A stretch of 64,000 nt of DNA from Zasmidium citrigriseum (lineage: Eukaryota; Ascomycota; Dothideomycetes; Mycosphaerellales; Mycosphaerellaceae), in the NCBI GenBank assembly GCA_002786025.1, contig NHNW01000025.1, positions 124,001-188,000 of the forward strand. The letters are read 5' to 3'. Shown here in pieces: positions 9,752-20,423 of the stretch. A program made the position numbers and the translations under genes. Below the pieces are notes generated by a model. It was not told the origin of the DNA and did not search any database. It saw nothing but the letters and a program-made list of their open reading frames with translations. How positions within the stretch are numbered: position 1 is the stretch's first letter; each line of letters starts with the position of its first letter.

Positions 9752-11854
9752 CTATCCTATGCCAAACCAACCCTTGACAGTGTCCGTTCCTTCTGCAGCG
9801 ACATCTCCCATGTCATCGATCACGCTCGCCACCGAACTAGTCGCTGTCTCCACGACCGAACTGACTTCTTCCGTCGCTGTGTGAACAACACTTGATACGA
9901 ACGAAGAAGCTGTCGAAACGGCCTCAGTCACCGCTGAGATGGCCGTACTCAACATCTCTTTGGCCTCAAACGTGTCGACCGAAGGAGTCACCAAGGCCGT
10001 ATTCATCGTCAGGAACTCAGTTGTCCGCGGCAGCTCTTTGCAAGTCTTGGTGAGCTGCTTCGAGGATGACATCAACGTATGCCCTGCGTACGCTTTTGCA
10101 TCGAAGAACTGTGCGTCTGCGAATGCTAGAATCTCATTCTCAATCCCGATGTCGTACTCCAGGAACCTCGGACTATGATGAGTGCCGTTGACTCCAGCGG
10201 TGCCATTTCGGTGGTGAGGGTTCGCTGCCTGTGCCTTATGCTTACTCTTCTCCTCTTCGGGACGATTTGGATCTTCCTGGGAAGGCTTCTGTTCCTCCTC
10301 AGGGCGCTTGGTGTCCTCCTCGGTACGATCACCTCCCTTCGAACCGCGCTTTGAGTGTTTGTGTCCGCAGGTGTCTTTGCCTTGCCCCTGAGTAAGACCG
10401 AGCTGAATGTTTCCTCCGCCCAAATCGAAGCCGGCCTCAGCGCCCATGGTGAGTACTTTGCCAGCAATTACGAACTGAAGGCGAGGGCCCGCTTGGGCTT
10501 GAAGAGTATAGTCTCCCTTGGAGACACGGGGTTCCAAGGCTTCAAACTTGGGCTTCCAGCCGCTGGCGTCGGAGTTGGTAGGGTCGGCAAAGTCGAGTTT
10601 GAATTCGGCGTCCGGGTCAATAGACATCTCGAAGCCTGACTGAAGGACCACGGGCTCCTCGTTACCGCCAATGCTCAGGCGGAATAGGAGGATAACAGTC
10701 GGACCAATATCGATTATTTTGCCAAAGTAGAACTTGAAGTAAAGGGCAGAAGGTCAGTAGATGTCTCGAACATGTTGCAGGATAGCTTGAGCCCTTCAGT
10801 GAACTTACACCGAGCCCCATGGGAACGAAGCCAAAAACGGGCTGCTCTATCCAGAGGGCGTCTTTGAGGACAGAGTTGATGGAAAGGAGAACTCGAATAG
10901 TCGCACCAACGTCCTTGGCTTTCAAGGTGATGCCACCACTGAGCAAAGTCTCGGAGTTGTGGTCGACAGAAGCGCTGAAATCAAAGTCCATTCCTCCGCG
11001 TATGGAGCAGTTCATGCATGCAATCGTGACGTCCGGTGGTTTTCCAGTCAGAGACTTTAGAATGTCTCCTCCGCCACCCAGGGTTAGTCCAACCTCTGGG
11101 ATGTCCACGTCGAGATTCATGTCGCCCGGCTTTGTGTACTCCTCGCTCTCACTGGGCTCTTCGTCTCGCTTCGAAGATGGTGCTTGATGAAGAGGCTTGC
11201 CCTGTCCAGATGCTTTGATATGCATCTGGTAAGGGAGGTCCTTGAATTCTCTCGGCTCTGCGATCAAGGTAACGTTATTGGAACTGTCGTCAAACTGGGC
11301 TCCGGACACGATCCATGGCTGGAGGTTGTTGGTTACATCGGAGCCTTTGTCGCACTGCTGACTGGTGGTGATGAAGAGAACATGGTTATCCTCGTGGTCG
11401 TTGATAAATGCCCAGTCCCGCTTGATATCGTCAAATTCTACTTCCTCTTTGAACGCGATCTCGATGCTGTGTTCTTCGCAATACGCCAGCTGCAACTCGT
11501 CCTCGAATTCGTCCATGGATAGAAACTTCACAGGCTGTCCGTCGGCGTTGGTGTATGTGAGTTTGCCATTCAACCTGCCTTAGCAGCCAGTCAGCGATAT
11601 GAAGAGAATTGAAACCATGCAGCTCACATACCATTGCTTCCAAATCCAATGACGTGCTGACCATGATTTAGTCCAGGACCCAAATTCACGTCTTCCTCGG
11701 TCATCTGTGCCATGATGCTGGCTGGAACGTGGCTATAGGTTGGCCGAGGGATAGCATCTCGGCGCTGATGATACGTGCTGGTTGGTTCTGCGTTTGTATG
11801 GAGTAGAGCTCCGAAAAAGAGCGCTGCCTGCGCTTGTAGATGTGCAAGCTGCAT
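9752..11854 (-). CDS. large secreted protein, DUF7029/DUF7223-like
   Basis: Exons 11854-11632, 11578-10809 and 10732-9752 give 657 residues. The N terminus is signal-peptide-like (a hydrophobic run followed by ALLHTNAEP). The central beta-rich part contains DIPEVGLTLGGGGDILKSL and a CMNCSIRGGMDFDFSAS block, which I associate, with moderate confidence, with the fungal extracellular DUF7029/DUF7223 architecture. A Lys/Glu/Pro-rich low-complexity linker of about 60 residues follows. The C terminus has 11-residue repeats (SSVVHTATEEV, SSVVETATSSV) predicted to form an amphipathic helix. No GPI signal is visible. Function unknown. Confidence 0.82.
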
Positions 11855-12176
11855 TGTCGCGGTATGATGACTCTACAGTCGGAGGAGATTAGCAGATGGG
11901 TGGGTGCACCTTGGCTAATGTTCCGAAAAGTATCGTCTTTCGCTTGCTGGTTTCTGATCAAAGACACAGCTCCATCTAAAGAGTAAGTCGCAAGTGTTGG
12001 TTGATGGCATCACAATGGCCATGGACGAGAGTTGCTGCTCCTCTTTTGACGCTCCTAGACACCGTGACGGACCACATGGTCGCTTTGCTGTCATTGCAAC
12101 GATGATCGAGGGATGACCACGTCAAGCGCAATGCCATCTGGCACGCCGACGTGTTAGACATGCCCACATCAAGTGC
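11855..12176. other. intergenic between PrpF-like gene and secreted-protein gene
   Basis: Promoter side of the secreted-protein gene and 3' flank of the PrpF-like gene. I see nothing else in it. Confidence 0.55.
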
Positions 12177-13432
12177 TCAGCTGCCACTGACGCCGTGACC
12201 ATTGACTTCTTCTCTTGTCCAAGAGATATCGAGATCTTCCGGAACGAACAAATCGCCCTTGAACAGATATCTCGCAGTCCTGACAAATGATAGTGTCTCG
12301 AAGACTGGTAGTCCGTCATCTTCACACCCATTCGTATCGATAGAGATCGGTAGCACTCCCGAGGGATGCTGGACGTTGAAGACGTTATCATCGACTGCAT
12401 GTGGTCTCATGAGCTGCGCGACCAAAGAGCCCGGCACGCGACTACACGCAGCCGTACACGTTGCGCCGGCACCTGCCATCGCCGAGTGGCATGCGTTGTC
12501 AAGGAACAGTCTTGACTGGATGTGTGCTTCCTCGCTGGAAGGCTCGGATAGCAAGGCCACCATGGGCAATATGGGGGAGTCCTCATCGACAGTGGAAGGA
12601 TCGCGACACATGCCCACTGAATGAGCAGCCTTGCCGCGGAACTGCCTGACTCTGTTCAGGAGCTGCTTGTCCTCGTTGATCGCTCGAGGGTGCTCATCGC
12701 CTCGCAAGCCAAAGTCGGCGGCTCTTGCAAAGGCGATGATATGCGCTGCGTCGCAGATGGTGTAATCGATTGTTTGAGCGTCGACCTCCATTTTGTTTAC
12801 GGGCTGGCCTGTCGGTATCAGACCTCTGTGTACGCCGCCTCCAGTGGTCTACAGAGATCAGTAAGAATTCGAGGGCAGCAATGGTGACAGACCTCGCGAT
12901 AGTCCATGAGAATGGGTGACCCGCTTCCCGGACATCCAGCAATCTGATAGTCACCCTTCTCAACGAATCGACCTGTCTTCTCGTTGATAGGCACATGCGC
13001 TACGAGTACCTTCTTGGTACTGAGCGGCTGGTAAATCCTGACCTCCTGCGTAGTGTATCCCTTCGCCATGTGTCCTAGCCTCTTCTCCTTCACGAGCCCC
13101 TCATTGATCGCAAATGGACCAACTCCGGCCGAGATGTTGCCACAGCCTGCATCATAATCTACAAAGCTCTCATTCACAGAGACTTGAGCGAAGATGAAAT
13201 CCACATCGGCATCTTGCCTCTGCGATGGTCTTACAATAGCGATCTTACTCGTGACAGGATATGTTCCGCCCATGCCGTCTATCTGCATGTGATCTGGCGA
13301 CCCCATGATGCGCATGAGGAAACGGTCTCGATCCGGTCCATGTGGTGGAATGTCGCGTTCGTGGAAGAACAGGGCCTTGCTTGTCCCTCCACGCATGTAG
13401 ATCGCGGGAACGGATGAAGGTGAGATATCCAT
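12177..13432 (-). CDS. PrpF-family isomerase (AcnD-accessory / 2-methylaconitate isomerase type)
   Basis: Exons 13432-12893 and 12848-12177 give 403 residues. The 44-nt intron has an unusual GTCTGT donor but restores frame. The start MDISPSSVPAIYMRGGTSKA aligns with the usual PrpF N terminus; an in-frame ATG at 13555 would add 41 residues unlike the family and is less likely. Family motifs are MRGGTSKALFFH, DGMGGTYPVTSKIAIV, DYDAGCGNISAGVGPFA, GCPGSGSPILMD and TTGGGVHRGLIPTG. Bacterial relatives interconvert 2-methylaconitate isomers or related tricarboxylates such as 4-oxalomesaconate. No 2-methylcitrate-cycle gene sits next to it, so the substrate in this fungus is inferred only at family level. 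Confidence 0.9.
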
Positions 13433-15784
13433 GACCTGTGATAGCGAAGTCAGACTTGAGGCTTCAATTTTCGTGATCGCAAAGGTGTAGATGATCGATG
13501 GTGACTCGGGAATGAGAGCTCTCTCCGTAGGAAAGACGAAATGGACTGACGTCATGCGGAGATGAAGAAGTCAATGCAACAGTACCTGTACCTCTTCAAC
13601 TTCCACTGTCTGAGAGAATGTCGAACGGGAAACTGTCCTCGATCGTGATCATGCTTCCTCAGATCCACGACTGGAGTGATGGCATCTGGCGAGCGATCTT
13701 CCCAAGATTCGGCCATCGCGAGTCAGGGGCAAGACATGTAAGTTGTTGAAAGAGGGTCGCCGCGGGACATGAGAGCGACAAATACTTTTTGGTCCGTAGG
13801 TGCAGCAACAGCGTGCTGCTTGATCACATCAAGCGATGAGAAATAGGTGCCCCTGACTCAGTGCTCAATGCCAAGACAAACAACCACGAAAGGGCGGAAT
13901 GGAAGAATTGACCCCGAAGATCGATAGCGACGTCGTGGTGCAGTCGGCCGTTCATTCCATCGAGAGCGGCGATACCCAGTGGGCCAGTGCCAGCTCACAC
14001 GGGAAGTTGGGTGCCACGGCTGAGGTTGCAGTCACATCGATGGATCTGACAGGCAGTGACAATCATCAGGTATGCTGCCAATCAGACGCTGTGGCGGCGA
14101 GGTTTCGCGCCCGTCTGGGAGGAAGCCCCTTAAGCGCCTTGATAAATGTGCGCGCCTGAAGATGTCGCTCGTGGTCTCCAACTCTTCGTTGTGATGGCCA
14201 ACTTCCCCGAGAAGAGATACAAAGAGCCTGATGCTGTGCCGCTCGTCCCTGCATTGCCCTGTCTGTCACGACAAAGCGCCCGTCATTCCGTGCCGCCCTT
14301 GCAGACGCACACATGGATTCGAGACACTTCCGTGCTTCTACGCTTCTGTATGTGCCCAATGAATGTTCGAAGCAGCCGGCCTCGCAGCCGGCCTCGCATG
14401 ATTACGAGGGCCCGTTGTGCTGCTGGCAAGGCGGGTATCCAGATGTACAACGACAGCTTTGCACTCGAAACCGAGGAAAGGTAGCTTGTCGCCAGTCTCA
14501 AATCTGAGGCACAGATCGATCTCGTGTGCAGTCGTGTCTGTTCGAAACTCCAGCTACGACAGGTGAAAAGTAGAGCGATCGAAGTCCAAGGCCTCGAGGC
14601 TCCGTTTGCCGCATTTCCCGCTACATCTGGTTGGCGATACGCTTGCATTTGTGATTCAATCTTTGCTGCAGGACTAATCGGTAGGGCGAAATCTCACATC
14701 CTCGGCTTCCACGTATATTGGTGCTTGAGCGCTCGCTCATCCCTTTCAACGGCTCCATGATCCTGCCATGCTCGCGATAGACTGGATCGTTCCTTGATCG
14801 CGTTGATAATAATTATTGAAGACTTACTAGTAGCATGGCACTTAGCGTTGCAACGGCCGTGCCCGCCCGTGTCCGAGTGGCCGGGTTGTTCCCCGGAAGT
14901 TTATGCTGCACCTGTGCGTATTCGTTGCGCCATGGATGCCAACCTCACGCCTTTCTGACGAGCCACGTCGTTGGTGTGGATTCGCTTCTTTCTTTCCATT
15001 TGTCCCTGGAGCCATCTGAGCCGACCGGTGTGCGATAGTTGCAGCAGCTCCCTGACGGCGGGTGGTCGAAGGCTCTAGACCACGCCTGCAGCACAGAACC
15101 GCGTGCGGCATGAGCTTAAGCACGCGTTTCAAATCGCTGTGTGAAATCTGATTGAATGACATGTCTGACGTCCGCCAGCTGTCCACGAAGCCGGTACTGT
15201 AGTCCTCTCTTCGTCAAACGTCTAGTCGACAGGTATGTTCGTCAGGTTGCTGATGCAGTAGACTAATTCCAAGCAAGTTGAACGTCGGCTTTTGAGACAT
15301 GAAGGTTGTCTTTGCGCAGTTATATGGTGGCCAAGCAGACGTGTGCGACGCACTAATAAGCCGGAGTGACTTTGCTGCAGAGTAAGCTGCAGGCTATCAG
15401 CGTCTGAGTTCTTCAATGTGTGCAAAAGTTGTCAAATGCCGGTCTTCTTACAGCCAAAGTGCCTGTTCTTCTGGTCGCTTTGCGCTGTAGTTCTTGACAG
15501 CCTTGGCTGCGTTTTTCGCGATTGTCAATACAGGAGTTGTCGCCCCAGTGCGCCCCCAGAGAATCGCGGAGTTCCATCCCGAGTGAGAGCGGATCATTAG
15601 GTTATTAGCGGCAAGGCCCGCATGACATCGTCGGCGGCAACAGGTAGACAGGTTTTGGCGGCCGGGCGAGATATAGGCGAGACGGAGCATCGCCCTCCCA
15701 CTACTGGGTACCGCCTTTTCTTGCAAACTTTGCCTGAAGCCCACGCTCTTGGGTTGCGAGTTGTCTGTTCAACAGCGAAGTTCC
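13433..15784. other. long intergenic region (2.35 kb)
   Basis: The PrpF-like promoter occupies the left end. Short open frames occur on both strands, but none has a domain, a plausible splice structure or a conserved-looking composition. Base composition is ordinary, with no AT-rich RIP signature. A 12-base direct repeat lies at 14372-14395. Confidence 0.6.
14372..14395. repeat. 2 x 12-nt tandem repeat
   Basis: The unit GCAGCCGGCCTC occurs twice in direct succession. Probably slippage; no function is suggested. Confidence 0.8.
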
Positions 15785-16669
15785 ATGGAGCCGTATCCGT
15801 ACGGGAACTTTCCTGATGCGCAAGACAATCAGTACCAGGCCTCTGCATCTTATTACAATCAAGTCCCACCTCCGAACCCGTATCAAGTTTACCCCGGTCA
15901 TGTCACGCATCCCGGTGCGCAAGTGGGAGACCCGAGGCAGTGGTCGCAGACACCAGGTCGGCAAGTCGCCCATCCCACGCACTTTCAAGGTCCAAACATG
16001 CCGGTAAGCGCATATTCAGCCGCTCCGATTGTTCCACAGTGGCCATCGATGCGGCCCGATGTCGAGATGGATGGATCTAGGGAAAGGATCAGACGTACTC
16101 GAACAGTGAGCGATGGAACCCCCTGAGCCAGAAGACCACAACTGACAGTCGACCAGGCATGTGAGGTAAGTTACACAGTCTAGACATCGCGCACCTCAGC
16201 ACACGAAATGACACCTGTCGGCATCAGGAGTGTAGGAAGCGCAAGCAGAGGTGCGACGGAAATCATCCTTGCCAGCCATGCACAGAGCAGAGGACGCAGT
16301 GTCAGTATCGCGACGTGCAGCCGTCAAGGTGAGCCCAATTGGATGAGTGTCGCGTGGTGTAGCTAATGCTTTGTGTCTTGAAGGAAAGAAACTTCTTTGG
16401 AGAAGATGATCCAGCTTGCGGAGGGCCAGAACAGCAACCTTGCATCGATGAGCAACAGTCTTGACTCCATGACTGCTACGTTGGGAAGGATTGATCGGCG
16501 TCTCGAATCCGAGAGCAGTGCAAGAGCGGGTTTTCAGGCCGGGCCTCAAGGGGCTCTATATCCAACGTACCCCCAGTACGATACTCCACAAGGCTCTATG
16601 AGACCGAGTCAACGCGGCGATAGAGGAGATGGCTCAGCCGCAGGTCCTTCGAAACGTCGACGACACTGA
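15785..16669 (+). CDS. small Zn(II)2Cys6 DNA-binding protein with 9-nt microexon
   Basis: Four exons, 15785-16105, 16157-16165 (9 nt), 16228-16328 and 16384-16669, give 238 residues. Only this splicing rebuilds a perfect zinc cluster C-x2-C-x6-C-x5-C-x2-C-x6-C: RTRT, then ACE from the microexon, then ECRKRKQRCDGNHPC and on to CQY. The introns are 51, 62 and 55 nt with GTGAGC, GTAAGT and GTGAGC donors. The N-terminal 100 residues are Pro/Tyr/Gln-rich. After the cluster comes a short helical stretch (EKMIQLAEGQNSNLASMSNS) and a basic end (PSKRRRH), a likely nuclear localisation signal. There is no fungal-specific middle homology domain. Target unknown. Confidence 0.85.
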
Positions 16670-16889
16670 ACACCTGATCTGGAAGCGCCATTCTGACGGA
16701 CAGTCCATGTGGTTGATATCAGACCTTCAGGATGGTAATGCTTTCCAAGGTCTTGTGTTGAAACGCGTCACCAGCAACCCGGCCGTAGCGACAGCCCCAC
16801 TGGAGCATAACCCTCACGTGTCGTCTTCGGATCGCTCACATCGACCCTTGGTGTCGGCAATCACCTCAATAAGCGGGAGATCACAATCT

Positions 16890-17504
16890 CTAGCCCGCAG
16901 CCTTGATGTCGTGAGATATACCAGAGACTGGGCTTCGATGGGCCTTTTTTTGCTGCCGTTGCGTACCTATTGGTATGCGCTTTTTTGAGCCGCAAGTGTT
17001 GCACTCCCAAACAAGCACGTCCGCGTGTTGCTTTTTGCTTCCTTTGGAGAGATTTTCGACATACTTGCGGCAGTTCTTGCCCTCCACAAAGACTGCATTG
17101 CAGACTTTGCAATTAGCCCGCTTGATGGAGGGATGCAGGCGAATCTGGGACTTTCGAGCGACTTGTCGGAGGTGTGAGCTTAGGTGAAACGATATTCTTG
17201 GACCTTGCTGACGCTCTGATAGTGCTGTCTTTTGGATTGAACTTTGGGGAGCTGTGCGCATGTCGTTGCTGGGCTCCCAGTCCATTCCCGCACTTTCACG
17301 ATCATGATCATCGAGCCCTGGGCCTGCCGGGCTGTGCGCCTGTCTGCCGGTCGGTGCAGTATCGGGGGATATAGTAGAGCCACTGATACTTCGTGTAGCC
17401 AAATATGTGGTTGCTTGCTGAAGAAATGAAATTCTCGCGTGCAAATGCTTGTTTGGCACGCTTTTGGGGCCTTTCGCCTTGTCCTTGGTTTTGTCCTTGG
17501 CCAT
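16890..17504 (-). CDS. RPR2: RNase P protein subunit Rpr2/Rpp21
   Basis: Single exon, 204 residues. The N terminus KSVPNKHLHARISFLQQATTYL and the zinc-ribbon half KSQIRLHPSIKRANCKVCNA, with a second pair in WECNTCGSKKR, are typical of the Rpr2/Rpp21/SNM1 family. The four cysteines (CKVC and CNTC) form the Zn site. The protein is a subunit of nuclear RNase P, which cleaves the 5' leader of pre-tRNA. A Ser/Gly/Pro-rich insertion of about 70 residues separates the two conserved halves. The basic start (MAKDKTKDKAKG) is usual. It converges on the small zinc-cluster gene and is divergent from sub2. Confidence 0.88.
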   Translation of the reverse strand: MAKDKTKDKAKGPKSVPNKHLHARISFLQQATTYLATRSISGSTISPDTAPTGRQAHSPAGPGLDDHDRESAGMDWEPSNDMRTAPQSSIQKTALSERQQGPRISFHLSSHLRQVARKSQIRLHPSIKRANCKVCNAVFVEGKNCRKYVENLSKGSKKQHADVLVWECNTCGSKKRIPIGTQRQQKKAHRSPVSGISHDIKAAG

Positions 17505-17927
17505 GATGTCTGAGGTGTGTTTATAGAGTCTTCTGCATTGGAGCGCCAGTCAGGTGCAGTAGTCAATTTCGAATCTTCACATGTTGATGCAGAAGTTAGA
17601 AGCAATTGTGAGTGAGTAAAGTGTGAGGTCGAAGTGTGACTCGCGACTCGGGCACACGGCGCTAGCGGCTCGCCCCGAGTCAGACGCGCTTTCCTCGACG
17701 CAAACAGAAGACTCCAGCCCACCTTCCACGCCCGACCACAACACCAACGACAACTCTCCAACCATCCGCCACTCCATCGCCAGGACCACCCAACGTCTTG
17801 TCGACCGTCCTCGTTTCTCACTTGCGGTCCCTTCTCGCTGAAACTGCCTCAGCAGTCAACACGGGCGACAAACTCGCGGCCGCCTCAGCCTCCTCACTCA
17901 CACCAACAAGACCCTTGGATCATCACC
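17505..17927. other. divergent promoter, RPR2 / SUB2
   Basis: Shared 423-base 5' region of two RNA-processing genes. The sub2 side is C-rich on the plus strand, as in many fungal housekeeping promoters. No TATA box is seen. Confidence 0.55.
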
Positions 17928-19869
17928 ATGTCGGCCGGCGAAGAGGATCTCATCGACTACTCCGACGAGGAGCTTCAGCCAAATGATGGCGCAACCGGTG
18001 CAACTGGCGCCGCCGCCAACGGCGACAAGAAGGGCGACCTCACTGTGTCCGGCGCCGGCGCCGACAAAGGCAAGGGCAGCTATGTCGGTATCCACTCCAC
18101 CAGCTTCCGCGACTTCCTCCTGAAGCCGGAACTCCTCAAGGCCATTACGGACTGCGGTTTCGAGCATCCATCTGAGGGTTAGTCATCTCCATGCGTCCTG
18201 CTTTGAGCCTGCACACGAACCACATACCGATCGAGCGAGGAGCGTCCGTCCATCTATTCCATCAGAGCTGGAGCAGTAATATGTTGAACAATGAAGCCAC
18301 CGACGGGGCGCTCTTGGAGCGACAGTCATTCGTCAGCCGCGAAGTCTCCAGTTGGCCTGGATGATCCGGCCTCATGTTGCGAGCTTGGCGTGCCAAAAGA
18401 CGTGTGTATCGGTTGGATGTGGCATGAACGTGCGCAGTGGTCTTCAGGGCCAGAGAAAGATCAGCTACAAAGGGGTTGGGGTCTCGCACTACTTGCAACA
18501 TGCCACTGCTGGCGGAATGGCAGTGCCTGTCACGGCTCAACACAACAGTCGTGGGAAAAATTGATGGACGGACGCTCTGCTCATACTCATTCTCGCGCAT
18601 TCACGATTGGACGAAAGCTCTAACATCTTCCTCCCTAGTCCAACAAGTCTGCATCCCACAGGCCATCCTCGGAACCGACGTCCTCTGCCAGGCCAAGTCC
18701 GGTCTTGGTAAGACTGCTGTCTTCGTGCTGTCCACACTCCAGCAAATCGAGCCGGTCAATGGCGAAGTCAGCGTCCTGGTCATGTGTCATACACGAGAGC
18801 TGGCTTTCCAGATCAAGAACGAGTATGCACGCTTCAGCAAGTACATGCCGGAGGTCAAGACTGCCGTGTTCTACGGTGGTACCGACATCAAGGAAAACGA
18901 GAAGGTGCTCAAGGACAAGGAGACACACCCGCATATCATTGTCGCTACTCCAGGTCGGCTGAACGCTCTCGTCAGAGACAAGAAGCTCCGCCTGGGAAGT
19001 GTCTCTCGCTTCGTGTTGGACGAGTGCGACAAGATGCTGGATCAGATTGGTAAGCTATGGATCTTTCAAGCTCCATGACTGTTGCTAACTCGTTCGCAGA
19101 CATGCGCCGCGACGTTCAGGAAATCTTCCGCGCCACTCCAACCCAGAAGCAGGTCATGATGTTTTCTGCCACGCTCTCCCAAGCCACTCGTCCAATCTGC
19201 AAGAAGTTCATGCAGAACCCACTCGAGATTTACGTCGACGATGAGACCAAACTCACTCTGCATGGTCTTCAACAGTACTACATCAAGTGCGGCGAGCAAG
19301 AGAAGAACAGAAAGCTCAACGACCTCCTCGACACCCTCACCTACAACCAAGTCATCATCTTCGTGAAGAGCACCCTCCGTGCTACCGAGCTGGACCGTCT
19401 GTTGCGCGAGTGCAACTTTCCATCTATCGCTGTGCACTCAGGTGTTAGTCAAGAGGAGCGGTAAGTCCAACACAATCCGAGCACTTGTACAATGACTCAT
19501 GTTCGCAACAGTATCAAGCGCTACACGGCCTTCAAGAACTACGACAAGCGCATCTGTGTCAGCACGGACGTGTTTGGTCGTGGTATCGATATCGAGCGAA
19601 TCAACCTGGCCATCAACTACGATATGCCAGAGTCCGCCACTAAGGATGTCGATCCAGAGTCGAAGGATGCGCTCGCACAATGCGCAGACACCTACCTGCA
19701 TCGTGTCGGTCGTGCTGGTCGTTTCGGGACAAAGGGCGTTGCTATCAGCTTCGTCAGCACTCCCCGCGACGAGAAGGTCATTGATGCGATCGAAGCCCGA
19801 TTCGAGAAGAAGATTGAGGAGTACCCAGAGGGTGGCAAGGGCGTCGATGTCAAGGGCGGCGACGACTAA
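17928..19869 (+). CDS. SUB2: DECD-box RNA helicase Sub2/UAP56
   Basis: Exons 17928-18177, 18639-19049, 19100-19460 and 19512-19869 give 459 residues. Motifs in order: Q-motif region [17 protein letters not shown] (Walker A), [12 protein letters not shown] (the DECD box that separates Sub2/UAP56 from other DEAD-box proteins), [16 protein letters not shown] and [10 protein letters not shown]. Sub2 acts in spliceosome assembly and, within TREX, in mRNA export from the nucleus. The N terminus is acidic ([12 protein letters not shown]), as expected. The first intron is 461 nt, against about 50 nt for the other two, and interrupts the Q motif. Downstream of the stop lies ordinary 3' sequence. Confidence 0.97.
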
Positions 19870-20423
19870 GATGAGACTTCACCATTTTTCAATTCAATAG
19901 CATGATCAAGGAATGGGGTGTCTGCAGAGAATGAGGAATTGGCTGTCTGCATGCAGAAGGGCAGTCACAAGAGGATCAGGGTAACTCATGTACTTCTAAA
20001 AGCGATGCGATTGTTCGATGATGCTCTCACTTGGATCCCTTCCTCTCATCATTCGAGTGCGACCACGTTTCTAATTGCAATTCCTCCGTCATCAGTCTTT
20101 GAAGACCGAAGAGAGACAAACCTTCATAAACTTTCTTTGGTCACGTGATATCGCGCTATTTTGGAAAGTGAATCGAACTTCGAGGAACAATAGAGAGAGA
20201 CATCAATAGCGACCACTCACTTCGACGCTCTCCACACGGTCACTCTTTCAACAGCAGGCGATTTTTATTTTCTCGTCCTTTCTTGGCCGTTGTCAAAGTT
20301 GCGCTCGCACCACTCGACACCTTTTCTGAAGGATTAAACAAACATCCGCGTTTGCGCGCCCCACCGAAGCTGCATCTATCCGCAGGTCCAAGCAGACATC
20401 ACAAACCCATACATACCGCCGCC
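19870..20423. other. intergenic between SUB2 and nucleoporin
   Basis: 3' flank of sub2 and promoter/leader of the nucleoporin. The nucleoporin frame is open upstream of its ATG but without another ATG. Nothing else is seen. Confidence 0.55.

Noticed and set aside
6760..13432. Malate synthase plus PrpF as an acetate/propionate gene cluster
   Set aside because: They are more than 3 kb apart with an unrelated secreted-protein gene between, and no methylcitrate-cycle genes nearby.
13433..13555. 41-residue N-terminal extension of the PrpF-like protein from the ATG at 13555
   Set aside because: The family normally starts just before the YMRGGTSK motif; the ATG at 13432 gives that start.
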